Shown: positions 51,259-59,495, counted from the first letter of the stretch. The stretch is 64,000 nt of DNA from an uncultured Lachnospiraceae bacterium (GCA_910579225.1 CAJTTI010000005.1:1-64000), one strand, 5' to 3'. Numbers and translations are program-made. Notes: a model not told the origin generated them from the letters alone.

Positions 51259-52324
51259 CTGTCATCACCTCAAATTCTTCCAGCAGTTTTCGGCAGATCC
51301 GGAGATCCCGCAGGATCCATTCTTTCACCGGATCATAGGTAAATGCTTTCTGATAGCGGACTTCCGGCGAAACACGCCGTTCCTCCTTCACCAGCTTATC
51401 CGCCAGACATACGATCACGCCCTCTTCACAGACTGTCTTCGGCTCTGTCTCAAAGCCTCGGTGTCGTTCTACGACCCTTGCCAGGGCCCCATAGCCCCGC
51501 TCTCTGAGAAATACGCCCGCCTCCGCCTCATGTTCTTTTAAAAGCCTGCACAGGTCATGGAGATACCCTCCGCTGCGACACAGCTCAATGTCCAGGCAGG
51601 CCCCGTGCTCTGTCAGCCGTTCCGCCATCCATCCCGCCAGCTCCCCCACAGCTAGGCAGTGGGCGCGGATATGGGACGGAAGATTTATCTCTCTATACCA
51701 GTCTTCGCAACGTTTTCTGGAGACGCCTCTGTGTGCTCTCGCCCAGATCTGAAGCTTCTCAAAATCTCCCCGGACATCTGCATCTGCCAGTGCTCCGGCA
51801 TCATCAAGCTTCATGTATTCCGCCCGCATAGTTGAAAAGGAACCTTTCAGTCCTCCCTCTCCTTCATATGACAATACTGCCCGGATCCCGCCCGGAAGCA
51901 ATACCGGCGGGTGAGACGTCCGGTCCCCTGTCACAGGGACCAGCGCATCGGTCCCCTCCGGCAGCACTTCCAGACGTTCCAAAATATCTTTCATGCTGCC
52001 AGGCGATACCAGCGGCAGATCTCCGGGCAGGAAGAACACTCCCTTTGCCTGCTCCATCGTCCTGAGGCCCAGCTGAATGGAAGCAAGCATATCTGTCTTC
52101 TGATAATTCTCATTTCGCAAGACATGTACACCCAGGGGGGTAAGAACCTGTTCCATCTCATCGGCTCTGTGACCTGTGACTACCACAATTTCCCGGATCC
52201 CTGCATTTTTCAGGCTTTGCACGGTCATCTGGATCATGGAAAATCCATTCAGGTCCATAAACGGTTTAAAATCCCCCATACGGCTGGACAGACCAGCTGC
52301 TGCAATCAATCCTCTGTACTTCAT
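51245..52324 (-). CDS. MocA-like nucleotidyltransferase fused to an HD domain
   Basis: 359 residues. Residues ~1-200: LIAAAGLSSRMGDFKPF nucleotide loop, FFLPGDLPLVSPG (metal Asp), DRTSHPPVLLPG: the MobA/MocA CTP/GTP:molybdopterin transferase fold, intact. Residues ~215-350: HD domain with SHIRAHCLAVGELAGWM, GYLHDLCRLLKEHE and CLADKLVKEERR. MocA makes the cytidine-dinucleotide cofactor used by Mop-type enzymes; the HD half may be a phosphohydrolase on nucleotides. ATG 52324 overlaps the previous stop (ATGA). Confidence 0.88.
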   Translation of the reverse strand: MKYRGLIAAAGLSSRMGDFKPFMDLNGFSMIQMTVQSLKNAGIREIVVVTGHRADEMEQVLTPLGVHVLRNENYQKTDMLASIQLGLRTMEQAKGVFFLPGDLPLVSPGSMKDILERLEVLPEGTDALVPVTGDRTSHPPVLLPGGIRAVLSYEGEGGLKGSFSTMRAEYMKLDDAGALADADVRGDFEKLQIWARAHRGVSRKRCEDWYREINLPSHIRAHCLAVGELAGWMAERLTEHGACLDIELCRSGGYLHDLCRLLKEHEAEAGVFLRERGYGALARVVERHRGFETEPKTVCEEGVIVCLADKLVKEERRVSPEVRYQKAFTYDPVKEWILRDLRICRKLLEEFEVMTGEQL

Positions 52325-52749
52325 GAGAGCATCCCGTTTTCCTGAAGAAGCTCCATGCACTTCAGAAATACGCTCTCCACCACCTCCGGGCAGCGCCGGA
52401 TCTTGTTGGACGGATCATCTTCCAGAATGTCTTTACAGTTGCATCCATTGTAGATGCTTCCCACCGTGCCCTCAAACCACTCCACAAACTGCCGGATCAC
52501 CTCCCGGGATTTCGGATCTTCAATCTCTTCTTCCTCACCCTTTCCGCAGAAATATCCCAGAAGGCAGCAACCGCCGGTCAGGGCACCGCACAGATGTCCT
52601 GTAAAGCCCATGCCGCCGTTCAGTCCGCTCATGGCCCGGATCAGATCCGGATCTTCCTTCCCCTCTGACTCCAGTGCCAGAAGCAGAAGAATCTGCGCAC
52701 AGTAATATCCCTTGCCGGACAGCTCCAGCATACGGTCAAATAAATCCAT
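52321..52749 (-). CDS. C_GCAxxG_C_C family protein
   Basis: 142 residues with the family cysteine spacing: GYYCAQ, GHLCGALTGGCCLLGYFCG and later NGCNCKDI and RRCPEV. The family is thought to bind a redox or FeS centre; function is not established. AGGAGG precedes ATG 52749 inside the end of the methyltransferase gene. In Desulfovibrio-like Mop clusters the same neighbour order occurs (recalled). Confidence 0.88.
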   Translation of the reverse strand: MDLFDRMLELSGKGYYCAQILLLLALESEGKEDPDLIRAMSGLNGGMGFTGHLCGALTGGCCLLGYFCGKGEEEEIEDPKSREVIRQFVEWFEGTVGSIYNGCNCKDILEDDPSNKIRRCPEVVESVFLKCMELLQENGMLS

Positions 52750-53377
52750 CCCTTCCTCCTTTCAAAAGCCATGCCAGAAAGTATCCGCATCCTGCCTTCC
52801 CTGCATCCCTGAAAAAATCACAAAACGCCTCATCCGCATTGTCATTCCAGAGGCTCTCCAGAAAAAATTCTCTCCAGAGTGGTGTCTCGTCCTTCCATGC
52901 CCGAATCACAAAACCCGCCCGGATGCATTCCTGCTCCCACAGAGTCTGTGTAACCGGTCCCGGCATGGACAGACATGGGGCATTTCCCTTTGAGAAACAG
53001 ACATCAGACAACAGAAGGCTCCCGCCCGGACGCAGTACCCGGTATGCCTCTTTAAGTGCCGCCGGACCATCCCCACATCCTGAAATACTGCACTCAGCCA
53101 TGCAGAGATCAAAGCTCTCATCCGGAAACGGCAGGGCTGTCATATCTCCCTCTGTAATGCTTCCTCCGGCTGTTGCCTGTGCGGACGGTTCCACCTTCCG
53201 GTCGATTCCGAATGCATCATATCCCAGTTTCTGAAGATAAGCTGTCGTCTCACCTGTCCCGGCTCCCAGATCCAGCACCCTCCGTACGGAATTTTTCTCT
53301 GCGTCAGTCACTTTTATTCCTGCCAGCTCCAGCAGGCGTCCGGTCAAAGCGGTACCCCCGGGATGCAAGCCGATCAT
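52736..53377 (-). CDS. SAM-dependent methyltransferase of the Mop accessory operon
   Basis: 213 residues, class I fold. SAM motif I VRRVLDLGAGTGETTAYL (~36), acidic loop FGIDRK, motif II GDMTALPFPDESFDLCMAEC, and LRPGGSLLLSDVC. Cys residues in CMAECSISGCGDGP are unusual for simple UbiE-like enzymes. Substrate unknown. ATG 53377 overlaps the redox-protein stop (ATGA). Confidence 0.88.
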   Translation of the reverse strand: MIGLHPGGTALTGRLLELAGIKVTDAEKNSVRRVLDLGAGTGETTAYLQKLGYDAFGIDRKVEPSAQATAGGSITEGDMTALPFPDESFDLCMAECSISGCGDGPAALKEAYRVLRPGGSLLLSDVCFSKGNAPCLSMPGPVTQTLWEQECIRAGFVIRAWKDETPLWREFFLESLWNDNADEAFCDFFRDAGKAGCGYFLAWLLKGGRDGFI

Positions 53378-53592
53378 TTGTCCTCCAGACTTCTCTCCAC
53401 AGTCAGTACTTTTCCCATGGCAAGCTCCTCCGGCACATAGATATACCCGCAGTCAGGACAGACGGGAAGTTCCACCGGAAATGCATTGCCCAGATATCCA
53501 AAAGTTGCTTTCCCTTTTACCAGAGCCACTTTGCATTTGGCACAGGTCAGCTTTCCCATGGGATCTATCGTATAATAATTCTTCTCTGCCAT
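53374..53592 (-). CDS. Small two-CxxC redox or zinc-ribbon protein
   Basis: 72 residues, start MAEKNYYTIDPMGKLTCAKC; second pair in PVCPDCGYIYVPEELA. The two CxxC pairs spaced ~30 residues apart fit a rubredoxin/zinc-ribbon-like metal site. ATG 53592 is preceded by AGGAG; the 15 codons upstream lie in the structured repeat and are unlikely to be coding. Partner of the adjoining methyltransferase and FeS protein, by position only. Confidence 0.82.
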   Translation of the reverse strand: MAEKNYYTIDPMGKLTCAKCKVALVKGKATFGYLGNAFPVELPVCPDCGYIYVPEELAMGKVLTVERSLEDK

Positions 53593-53608
53593 AACTACTC
53601 CTATTAAC

Positions 53609-53722
53609 AGTTCCGCATTCCCCTCCAAAATGCCCAAGGTCTGGAAGAATTTCCGGACGCTTCTGGCGTCCCGAATTCCTTCCGGGCATTTTTCCGGTCC
53701 ATGCTGTTTTTAACAGTTCCGC
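53609..53722 (-). repeat. 114-bp structured intergenic repeat, copy 2
   Basis: Bounded by AGTTCCGC octamers (53609-53616, 53715-53722). Outer stem AAATGCCC (53628-53635) / GGGCATTT (53684-53691), middle GGAAGAATT / AATTCCTTCC, inner GGACGC / GCGTCC (53655-53671). Stem bases differ from copy 1 but pairing is kept. It ends 16 nt before the redox-protein start codon. Confidence 0.85.
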
Positions 53723-53744
53723 GCTCCTCTCTATGATACCTGCT

Positions 53745-55964
53745 CTACTCTACCGTCATCCGATGGCTGTATGTGCCGTGTACCATATATCCCTCTTCCG
53801 CTCTGGTGAATTTCACCCAGAATGTGACATTTCCCAGGCGCAGACTGGTTACATACCATTGATTTTCTTCATCAAATATCGCTTCCCCGGAGGTCTCATA
53901 GGCCTTCAGCACCGTATCCACATCACTTTTGAGGATCATTCGGGCCTCCATCTGAGCCTCTACTCCGTCTGCGTATCTGACCGGCAGCATTGTCTCCATC
54001 CTGTACTCTTCCTTCCATATTTCCGACAGCAGCTTCTGCTTCAGCAGCAGTCGGTTGAACCGCCTTTGAGAAAGATCCGGAACCGGTTCGGGAGATACGC
54101 CGTAGGCAAGCTCCAAGATGTGACAGGTATCCGCCCCCGCTCTCAAGAGTTGGTCCCGGCATGCCATGCAGTAGGTCAGGATCTTCCGGTCCGACCGGTT
54201 CGCTGCAAAGTCCGCTTTCTTACCCGCCACTTCCGGGTTGGCATATTTGACAAGACCTCCATAACCGCAGCAGGGCGTCTGTTCCCCGTTGTATGGCATC
54301 TCCTCAATGCTGCAGCCAAGCGCCTCCACAAAAGCCCGTACCTCCCGTCTGGTCTTTTCGCTCCCCCTGGCTCCGCAGGCATCATGTACTGCCACGGTCT
54401 CATAGCTCACCTGCTCCACGCCCAGCTCCAGCAGGATCTCCCAGACCCCGGCTGTGGGAACTTTAGTGTATTCCAGAAAGACATTCTGGCAGGTGGGACA
54501 GGCGCAGATAACCACCGGATTTCCCATCTGCTCCCATGCAGACAGGAACTGTTCCATGGCCTCTTTTAAGAGATCTTCTCTCGCCGCCCATTTTGCCACG
54601 GCCCCGCAGCAGCCAAGGACCAGACCTACACCCCCCGTAAGCCTCGCCCGCAGATCCGCATAGGCCGCTTCCACCGTATCCGGAGACACAGCCGATGCCT
54701 GGCAGCCCGGGAAGAAGAGGTAACGACAAGTATCATATCCCGGCTCTATCCTGGCCAGAAATGCTTCCTGGTTGGAGAATGCCTCATCCAGCAGGGCAAA
54801 TTCATGAGCAGAGGGGGGCATCTTCCCGGTCTCCACCATGGTATGTTTCGCGATTCTGCACACGTCCGGATAGTCAAACCCGTTTGGACAGGCCACCTTA
54901 CATTGTCCGCATTCATCGCAGGCGTTGATCATTCCGTTGGCCATGTGATTACCCATGACAATGGACATGTTATTGTAGATCTCCCGGATGGCAGCTCTGG
55001 GATTTCTCTTATAATGCTGCAGATAGACACAGCCTTTGATGCACTCAAGACACTGACACTGGATACATCTTCCGGCCTCTTCGGCGGCGCTTTCCTTTGT
55101 CACATGTTCCACATCAGTCCGTGCCCGGCTGCCTTTTACACCGTCCATGGTGACAAACAGGCGGCTCTTTTTTTCCACCCGCTTCCCGTCTGTATGAACC
55201 CCCTGTATCCGGCGCTCCGCCAGAAGTGCAGCATGCTTTGCCTCCGCCAGGAGCTGTTCCGGACTTTCTTCCTCCTCCGCCTCGTAAATCCCGTCCGGCA
55301 GATCTTTCCAGTGAAGTGCCGGCGATACACAGGCTGCATCTATGCTGGTATATACCTCATCAAGCTGTTCTCTCAAAAGCGCGTCCTGCTTCTCTGTGGT
55401 GATCTGGAGTCCTGTAAAGGCTGTCAGATCCGAAGCTGCTTCCTCTTCTGACAGTCCCCACCCTGACAGCACATCCTTCATGGAAGAGCAGACCGTATAC
55501 CAGCAAACCATATAGCCTTTCTTCCCCAGCTCCCATGCGCATGCCAGTGCAAACAGATCATCGCCGAAGACTGCCATCTTCTGGCTCTTCTTCGGCAGCA
55601 TAAACCGGTTCACAGCCCCGGATCCTCCATACAGGGCACAGGCGCGCTCCAGCGCCGGCAGCGCGATCCCGTCCCCCAGTTCCGACAGCCTGCACGCCTC
55701 CACACATGTCCCGCTGCAGTTTTTTGCTAACAGGTGCAGAAAAGGAGTCGCCGTCCGGATCACTCCTGCCGCTTTCTTAAAATCCCCCTTTGCCGCATAG
55801 TCACACACGGCACGCATATCAATATGAAGCGGACAGGCAGCCATACATGCCGGAGGGTCTTCTCTGGTACAGACCGCCTCCCTCTCGTGCAGTTCCTCCT
55901 GACCGAATGCCTGCTTCATCAGATAATGTTTTCCGACAAAACCGTGTTCTTTTTCCTGCGCCAT
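53745..55964 (-). CDS. GltD-like FeS protein with heterodisulfide-reductase CCG domains
   Basis: 739 residues. N-terminal GltD-type FeS region (PPACMAACPLHIDMRAVCDY, NCSGTCVEACR). A Rossmann-like segment MAVFGDDLFALACAWELGKK has lost the GxGxxG loop, so FAD binding is doubtful. A two-cluster ferredoxin part follows (GRCIQCQCLECIKGCVYL; CDECGQCKVACPNG, ~300-365). Two CCG domains follow (FFPGCQAS...GCCGA; HDACGAR...PCCGYGG). Likely an electron acceptor or relay for the FAD-less Mop enzyme upstream. GGGGGA before ATG 55964. Confidence 0.85.
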   Translation of the reverse strand: MAQEKEHGFVGKHYLMKQAFGQEELHEREAVCTREDPPACMAACPLHIDMRAVCDYAAKGDFKKAAGVIRTATPFLHLLAKNCSGTCVEACRLSELGDGIALPALERACALYGGSGAVNRFMLPKKSQKMAVFGDDLFALACAWELGKKGYMVCWYTVCSSMKDVLSGWGLSEEEAASDLTAFTGLQITTEKQDALLREQLDEVYTSIDAACVSPALHWKDLPDGIYEAEEEESPEQLLAEAKHAALLAERRIQGVHTDGKRVEKKSRLFVTMDGVKGSRARTDVEHVTKESAAEEAGRCIQCQCLECIKGCVYLQHYKRNPRAAIREIYNNMSIVMGNHMANGMINACDECGQCKVACPNGFDYPDVCRIAKHTMVETGKMPPSAHEFALLDEAFSNQEAFLARIEPGYDTCRYLFFPGCQASAVSPDTVEAAYADLRARLTGGVGLVLGCCGAVAKWAAREDLLKEAMEQFLSAWEQMGNPVVICACPTCQNVFLEYTKVPTAGVWEILLELGVEQVSYETVAVHDACGARGSEKTRREVRAFVEALGCSIEEMPYNGEQTPCCGYGGLVKYANPEVAGKKADFAANRSDRKILTYCMACRDQLLRAGADTCHILELAYGVSPEPVPDLSQRRFNRLLLKQKLLSEIWKEEYRMETMLPVRYADGVEAQMEARMILKSDVDTVLKAYETSGEAIFDEENQWYVTSLRLGNVTFWVKFTRAEEGYMVHGTYSHRMTVE

Positions 55965-55987
55965 CTTATCCCCCTGTGATCTTCGAC

Positions 55988-56014
55988 TTTATTATTCTCG
56001 AAACAGATAATAAA
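55988..56014. promoter_or_regulatory. Palindromic operator candidate, site C
   Basis: TTTATTAT (55988-55995), 11-nt spacer, ATAATAAA (56007-56014); flanking C and G extend the arms to 9 bp. It lies 24 nt before the start of the FeS/CCG gene and shares GAGAATAATAAAG (minus strand) with site B. Confidence 0.5.
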
Positions 56015-56026
56015 GATGAAAAAAAC

Positions 56027-56055
56027 AGAGCTGCCGCCACATTTGCGACAGCTCT
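56027..56055 (-). terminator. Intrinsic terminator after mop
   Basis: AGAGCTG and CAGCTCT stem (56027-56033 / 56049-56055) with inner CGC/GCG pairing, followed on the minus strand by GTTTTTTTC. It begins 15 nt past the mop stop, inside the operon, so it should reduce downstream expression relative to mop. Confidence 0.8.
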
Positions 56056-56069
56056 ATCTTTATCATCTC

Positions 56070-58817
56070 TTACAGTGCATCAATCGCTGCTTTCACAACT
56101 TCCGGACGTGCCGGGATCTTTGTGACGCGTGCGCCGGTCGCATTGTAGATCGCATTGAGGATTGCCGGATGCGGAGCCGCCAGCGGGCCCTCGCCACAGC
56201 CTGCAGCACCATACGGTCCAAGTGGTCTCGGGTGATTGGTCTGATAAACCAGCTCAATATCATCCGGGATATCGTTAGGATATGGGATACCACATCTCTG
56301 AAGAGTCGTATGCTTCTTCAGATCCTCAAAGTCCTCAGACAGCGCAAGGCCGATGCCCTGTGCGATCGCACCCATCACCTGACCATCTACCACGATCTTG
56401 TTGATGATCGTACCAAAGTCAGATACCATGGTGAATTTTATAACCTTTACTTTACCAGTTGCCATTTCCACGCGGACAACCGGAAGGGAAATACAGTACA
56501 TATAAACGGAGAACGGATTCCCCTGTGCAGTTTCCATATCGCAGTCGGAACAGTCTGTAGCAACCCATTTGCCCTCATATTTCAGAGCAAGGCCTTCTGC
56601 TTTCATCTCATCATAGGTGCGGAAGGTTCCGTCTGCTTTCTTCATAGCTTCAATCAGAAGCTCACATGCCACGCGTGTTGCATTACCGGACATGACGTTG
56701 GAACGGGATCCGCCTGCAGGACCGGAGTTCGGGGTAATACCCGTATCGTTCATGACCAGTTTGATCCGATCTGGTGTAAAGCCCGCCTGACGCAGCGTCT
56801 CATGTGCATGGGTCAGCGTACCGATATCAGCGCCCTGTCCATGATCTTCCCAGGAATTATAAATGGTAACAGTATTGTCTTCATTGAGCTCTGCCCATGC
56901 CTCGGAGGAATCCACACCGTCAAGACCGCAGCCGTAGATACCCAGGGAAACACCAACGCCGTATTTATATTTGCCGTCCTCGCTCTTCGTCTTGTTCAGC
57001 TCTTCTGCATAAGCCTTATTCGCCTGATATTTCGGGCGTGCCAGATCGAAGAGGTCTTCCAGGCAGTACACATCCGGTTTGCAGCCGTTGGGTGTGGTGG
57101 AACCTTCGGACTCCTTGTAGCAGTTCATTGCACGGAACTCAAAGGGGTCGATACCCATCTTGTCTGCCATCACATCCAGCGCGATATCGCCGCCCATAAA
57201 GGACTGGGGTGCACCGTAGCCGCGGAATGCTGCGCCGTATGCATGGTTCGTACATACCGTCTGAGATTTGTTGCGGATATTTTTAATATCCATACCGGCT
57301 CCCACGAACTGGCTCAGACGCAGAGTCAGAAGATCGCCGAACTCGGAGTACGGACCGTGGTCGATATAGTTGTTGCCTTCCAGCGCGAGGATCTTTCCTT
57401 TCTCGTCTGCTGCCAGCTTGATATTCATGAAGCCCGGGCTTCTCTTGCCGGTGTAGGTGATCATCTGATACATATCGAAGTTCAGCGCCACCGGACGACC
57501 GGTCACGAGCGCTGCAACACCGGTCAGAGCCTCAATGGTCGGGGAGAACTTGTAACCGAAGGTTCCGCCTGCATGGAGCTGTATGATTCTCAGCTTCTCA
57601 GGAGCCACGCCGATACCTTCGCAGATCATTGCATGATGCAGATGGATACCGATGGATTTGGAATGGATCGTAATCCGTCCCTGCTCATCTGTATAAGCGT
57701 AAGCGACATCCGGCTCGATGGGCAGATGAGGCTGACGGGAACAGTACGCTTCCACTTCCACTACGTTCGGAGCAGTCTCCATGATCGGAGCAGTGTCATC
57801 TCCCTTGATACAGTTGGTCTCATAGTAAACATTGGGCGTACCCGGATGGATCTCGATCGCATCGGGAGCCATGGCTTCCGGAGCAGACATATAAGCCGGA
57901 AGAACTTCCAGGTCTACCTTGACTGCCTTTGCTGCCGCTTTCGCATGCTCTACGGTATCCGCACAGACCATGGCAATGGCATCGCCGTACTGGAATACTT
58001 TTTCATCGCAGAGAATCGGACGATCCCAGCCGTCTCCTTTATTGGTCGGGAAGGTGATTAGACCGGTGATCCGGTTCTTGCCTGGTACATCCTTATATGT
58101 AATGATTTTTGCAACGCCCGGCATCTTCTCTGCTTCTGCGGTGTCGATGCCTTTGATGTTTGCATGAGATACTTCTGCCTGTACGAGAGCGATCTGAAGC
58201 GTATCTTCCGGAAGATTTTTGATCTCATCTGCACCGAAGTTCCACTGTCCGGTCACTTTTGCCGCACCGGAGGGACGTGCATAGCTGGTACCAATGATCT
58301 TGTTGTCCGTAGGAACGAACATCAGATCTTCCTTGGTCATCTCGCCACGAAGCACTTTTGCTGCATCCATGACTGCGTCAATCAGCGGCTTATAACCGGT
58401 ACAACGGCACAGGTTTCGGTTCTTGTTGAACCAGTCGCGTACTTCTTCCCTGGTCGGGGACGGATTGTTCTCAAGAAGCACTTTTGCGCTCATGATGAAT
58501 CCCGGTGAGCAGAAACCGCACTGTGCACATCCATGTGCCACCCACGCTGCCTGCAGCGGATGCAGATTGTCAAGCGTACCGATACCCTCGATGGTCTCGA
58601 TCTTCGCATAATCCGGCACCTTTGCGATCTTCGTGATACAGGAACGGGTCACTTTGCCGTCCACGATCACATTACATGCACCACAGTGGCCCTCGCCGCA
58701 GCCGATCTTACAGCCGGTCAGCAGCAGACGGTCTCTCAACACCTGTGCCAGAGACTCAGTCCCCTCCACCACGATGGTGCGTTCTGTTCCATTGATAATG
58801 AGAACTTTTTTGATCAT
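56070..58817 (-). CDS. mop: Mop-type molybdenum aldehyde oxidoreductase (xanthine oxidase family)
   Basis: 915 residues, close to the 907 of Desulfovibrio gigas Mop. N-terminal plant-type [2Fe-2S] domain: GCGEGHCGACNV (~40-49 with C36); second [2Fe-2S] domain: CAQCGFCSPG (~97) and NRNLCRCTGYKPL (~133). No FAD domain; the molybdenum domains start near 165. GTFGYKF, AFRGYGAPQS and the C-terminal GAAGCGEGPLAAPHPAI (active-site Glu in GCGEGP) are as expected. AGGAGG precedes ATG 58817. It heads the accessory operon. Confidence 0.94.
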   Translation of the reverse strand: MIKKVLIINGTERTIVVEGTESLAQVLRDRLLLTGCKIGCGEGHCGACNVIVDGKVTRSCITKIAKVPDYAKIETIEGIGTLDNLHPLQAAWVAHGCAQCGFCSPGFIMSAKVLLENNPSPTREEVRDWFNKNRNLCRCTGYKPLIDAVMDAAKVLRGEMTKEDLMFVPTDNKIIGTSYARPSGAAKVTGQWNFGADEIKNLPEDTLQIALVQAEVSHANIKGIDTAEAEKMPGVAKIITYKDVPGKNRITGLITFPTNKGDGWDRPILCDEKVFQYGDAIAMVCADTVEHAKAAAKAVKVDLEVLPAYMSAPEAMAPDAIEIHPGTPNVYYETNCIKGDDTAPIMETAPNVVEVEAYCSRQPHLPIEPDVAYAYTDEQGRITIHSKSIGIHLHHAMICEGIGVAPEKLRIIQLHAGGTFGYKFSPTIEALTGVAALVTGRPVALNFDMYQMITYTGKRSPGFMNIKLAADEKGKILALEGNNYIDHGPYSEFGDLLTLRLSQFVGAGMDIKNIRNKSQTVCTNHAYGAAFRGYGAPQSFMGGDIALDVMADKMGIDPFEFRAMNCYKESEGSTTPNGCKPDVYCLEDLFDLARPKYQANKAYAEELNKTKSEDGKYKYGVGVSLGIYGCGLDGVDSSEAWAELNEDNTVTIYNSWEDHGQGADIGTLTHAHETLRQAGFTPDRIKLVMNDTGITPNSGPAGGSRSNVMSGNATRVACELLIEAMKKADGTFRTYDEMKAEGLALKYEGKWVATDCSDCDMETAQGNPFSVYMYCISLPVVRVEMATGKVKVIKFTMVSDFGTIINKIVVDGQVMGAIAQGIGLALSEDFEDLKKHTTLQRCGIPYPNDIPDDIELVYQTNHPRPLGPYGAAGCGEGPLAAPHPAILNAIYNATGARVTKIPARPEVVKAAIDAL

Positions 58818-58835
58818 TCCATACCTCCTAATTAC

Positions 58836-58920
58836 AGTTCCGCTTCTGCCCTCCCCAATCCCCTGGTTCTGGAAGCATTGTTCCGGGCTTCCGCTGTTTT
58901 AAAGTTCCGCCTTATCGCAC
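58836..58920 (-). repeat. Shortened 85-bp structured intergenic repeat, copy 3
   Basis: Bounded by AGTTCCGC octamers (58836-58843, 58913-58920). It keeps the flanks and the CTGGAAG segment but lacks about 29 nt of the inner hairpin. It ends 18 nt before the mop start codon. Confidence 0.75.
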
Positions 58921-59024
58921 ATCTTTTCCTCCATTCCCCATAAAGACCCCCTGTTCAAACCCTCCGTCTTCTGTTAAAATAAACCTGTCACAGGGACACC
59001 ATTCACAGATACAGGAGAACACTT

Positions 59025-59270
59025 ATGAACCTCAATGAAATCCATTCAAATATGGTCACTCTGGAAGTAACCGATGAGAAAACAGGAGAGACATTCCGGC
59101 GGGAACTTCCCATCGAATTCTACGAAACCGCCAATTTTCTCCGCTTAAAGGGGGAAGATATGAACGGAAATCCCAGCGAACTGGTCTTCGTCTCCGATAC
59201 CGGCATGCGCCGGCTGAAGGATCTCACAGGAAAAGGGCCAGACACAGACCCCTGTGGTACTCATCGTTAA
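59025..59270 (+). CDS. Small uncharacterised protein divergent from mop
   Basis: 81 residues, start MNLNEIHSNMVTLEVTDEKT, with NFLRLKGEDMNGNPSELVFV. AGGAG lies before ATG 59025. No signal peptide or membrane segment. Not recognised; it looks like a small beta-rich cytoplasmic protein. The 207-nt gap to mop holds the mop leader repeat. Confidence 0.7.
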   Translation: MNLNEIHSNMVTLEVTDEKTGETFRRELPIEFYETANFLRLKGEDMNGNPSELVFVSDTGMRRLKDLTGKGPDTDPCGTHR

Positions 59271-59288
59271 AATGCACAATAATTTTTA

Positions 59289-59311
59289 TACTATAAATCA
59301 AGTATAGTAGA
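59289..59311. repeat. Palindrome after the small plus-strand gene
   Basis: TACTATA / TATAGTA arms around a 7-nt spacer, within 59289-59311. No T-tract of note; could be an operator or a weak terminator. Confidence 0.4.
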
Positions 59312-59344
59312 TTTTCACCAACAGGTCAACGGCATTTCGGCAGA

Positions 59345-59372
59345 TTTATTATTTTAATTTGAGAATAATAAA
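59345..59372. promoter_or_regulatory. 28-bp palindromic operator candidate, site B
   Basis: TTTATTAT (59345-59352), 12-nt spacer, ATAATAAA (59365-59372): same arms and spacing as site A and the same geometry as the modA ModE box. It lies 124 nt upstream of the methyltransferase start. Confidence 0.55.
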
Positions 59373-59495
59373 GACTGTTTTTTGCAGTATCTGTCATACA
59401 TTTTTTCATACAAACAAAACGCTTTCACTGTCTGTACTGTCAGATCAGGTAAAGCAGATTGTCTGAACAACTTTGGCATACATGGAGATATTTTT

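Noticed and set aside
56016..58061. 681-codon plus-strand open frame opposite mop
   Set aside because: Antisense shadow of the Mop gene; no ribosome site or recognisable domain.
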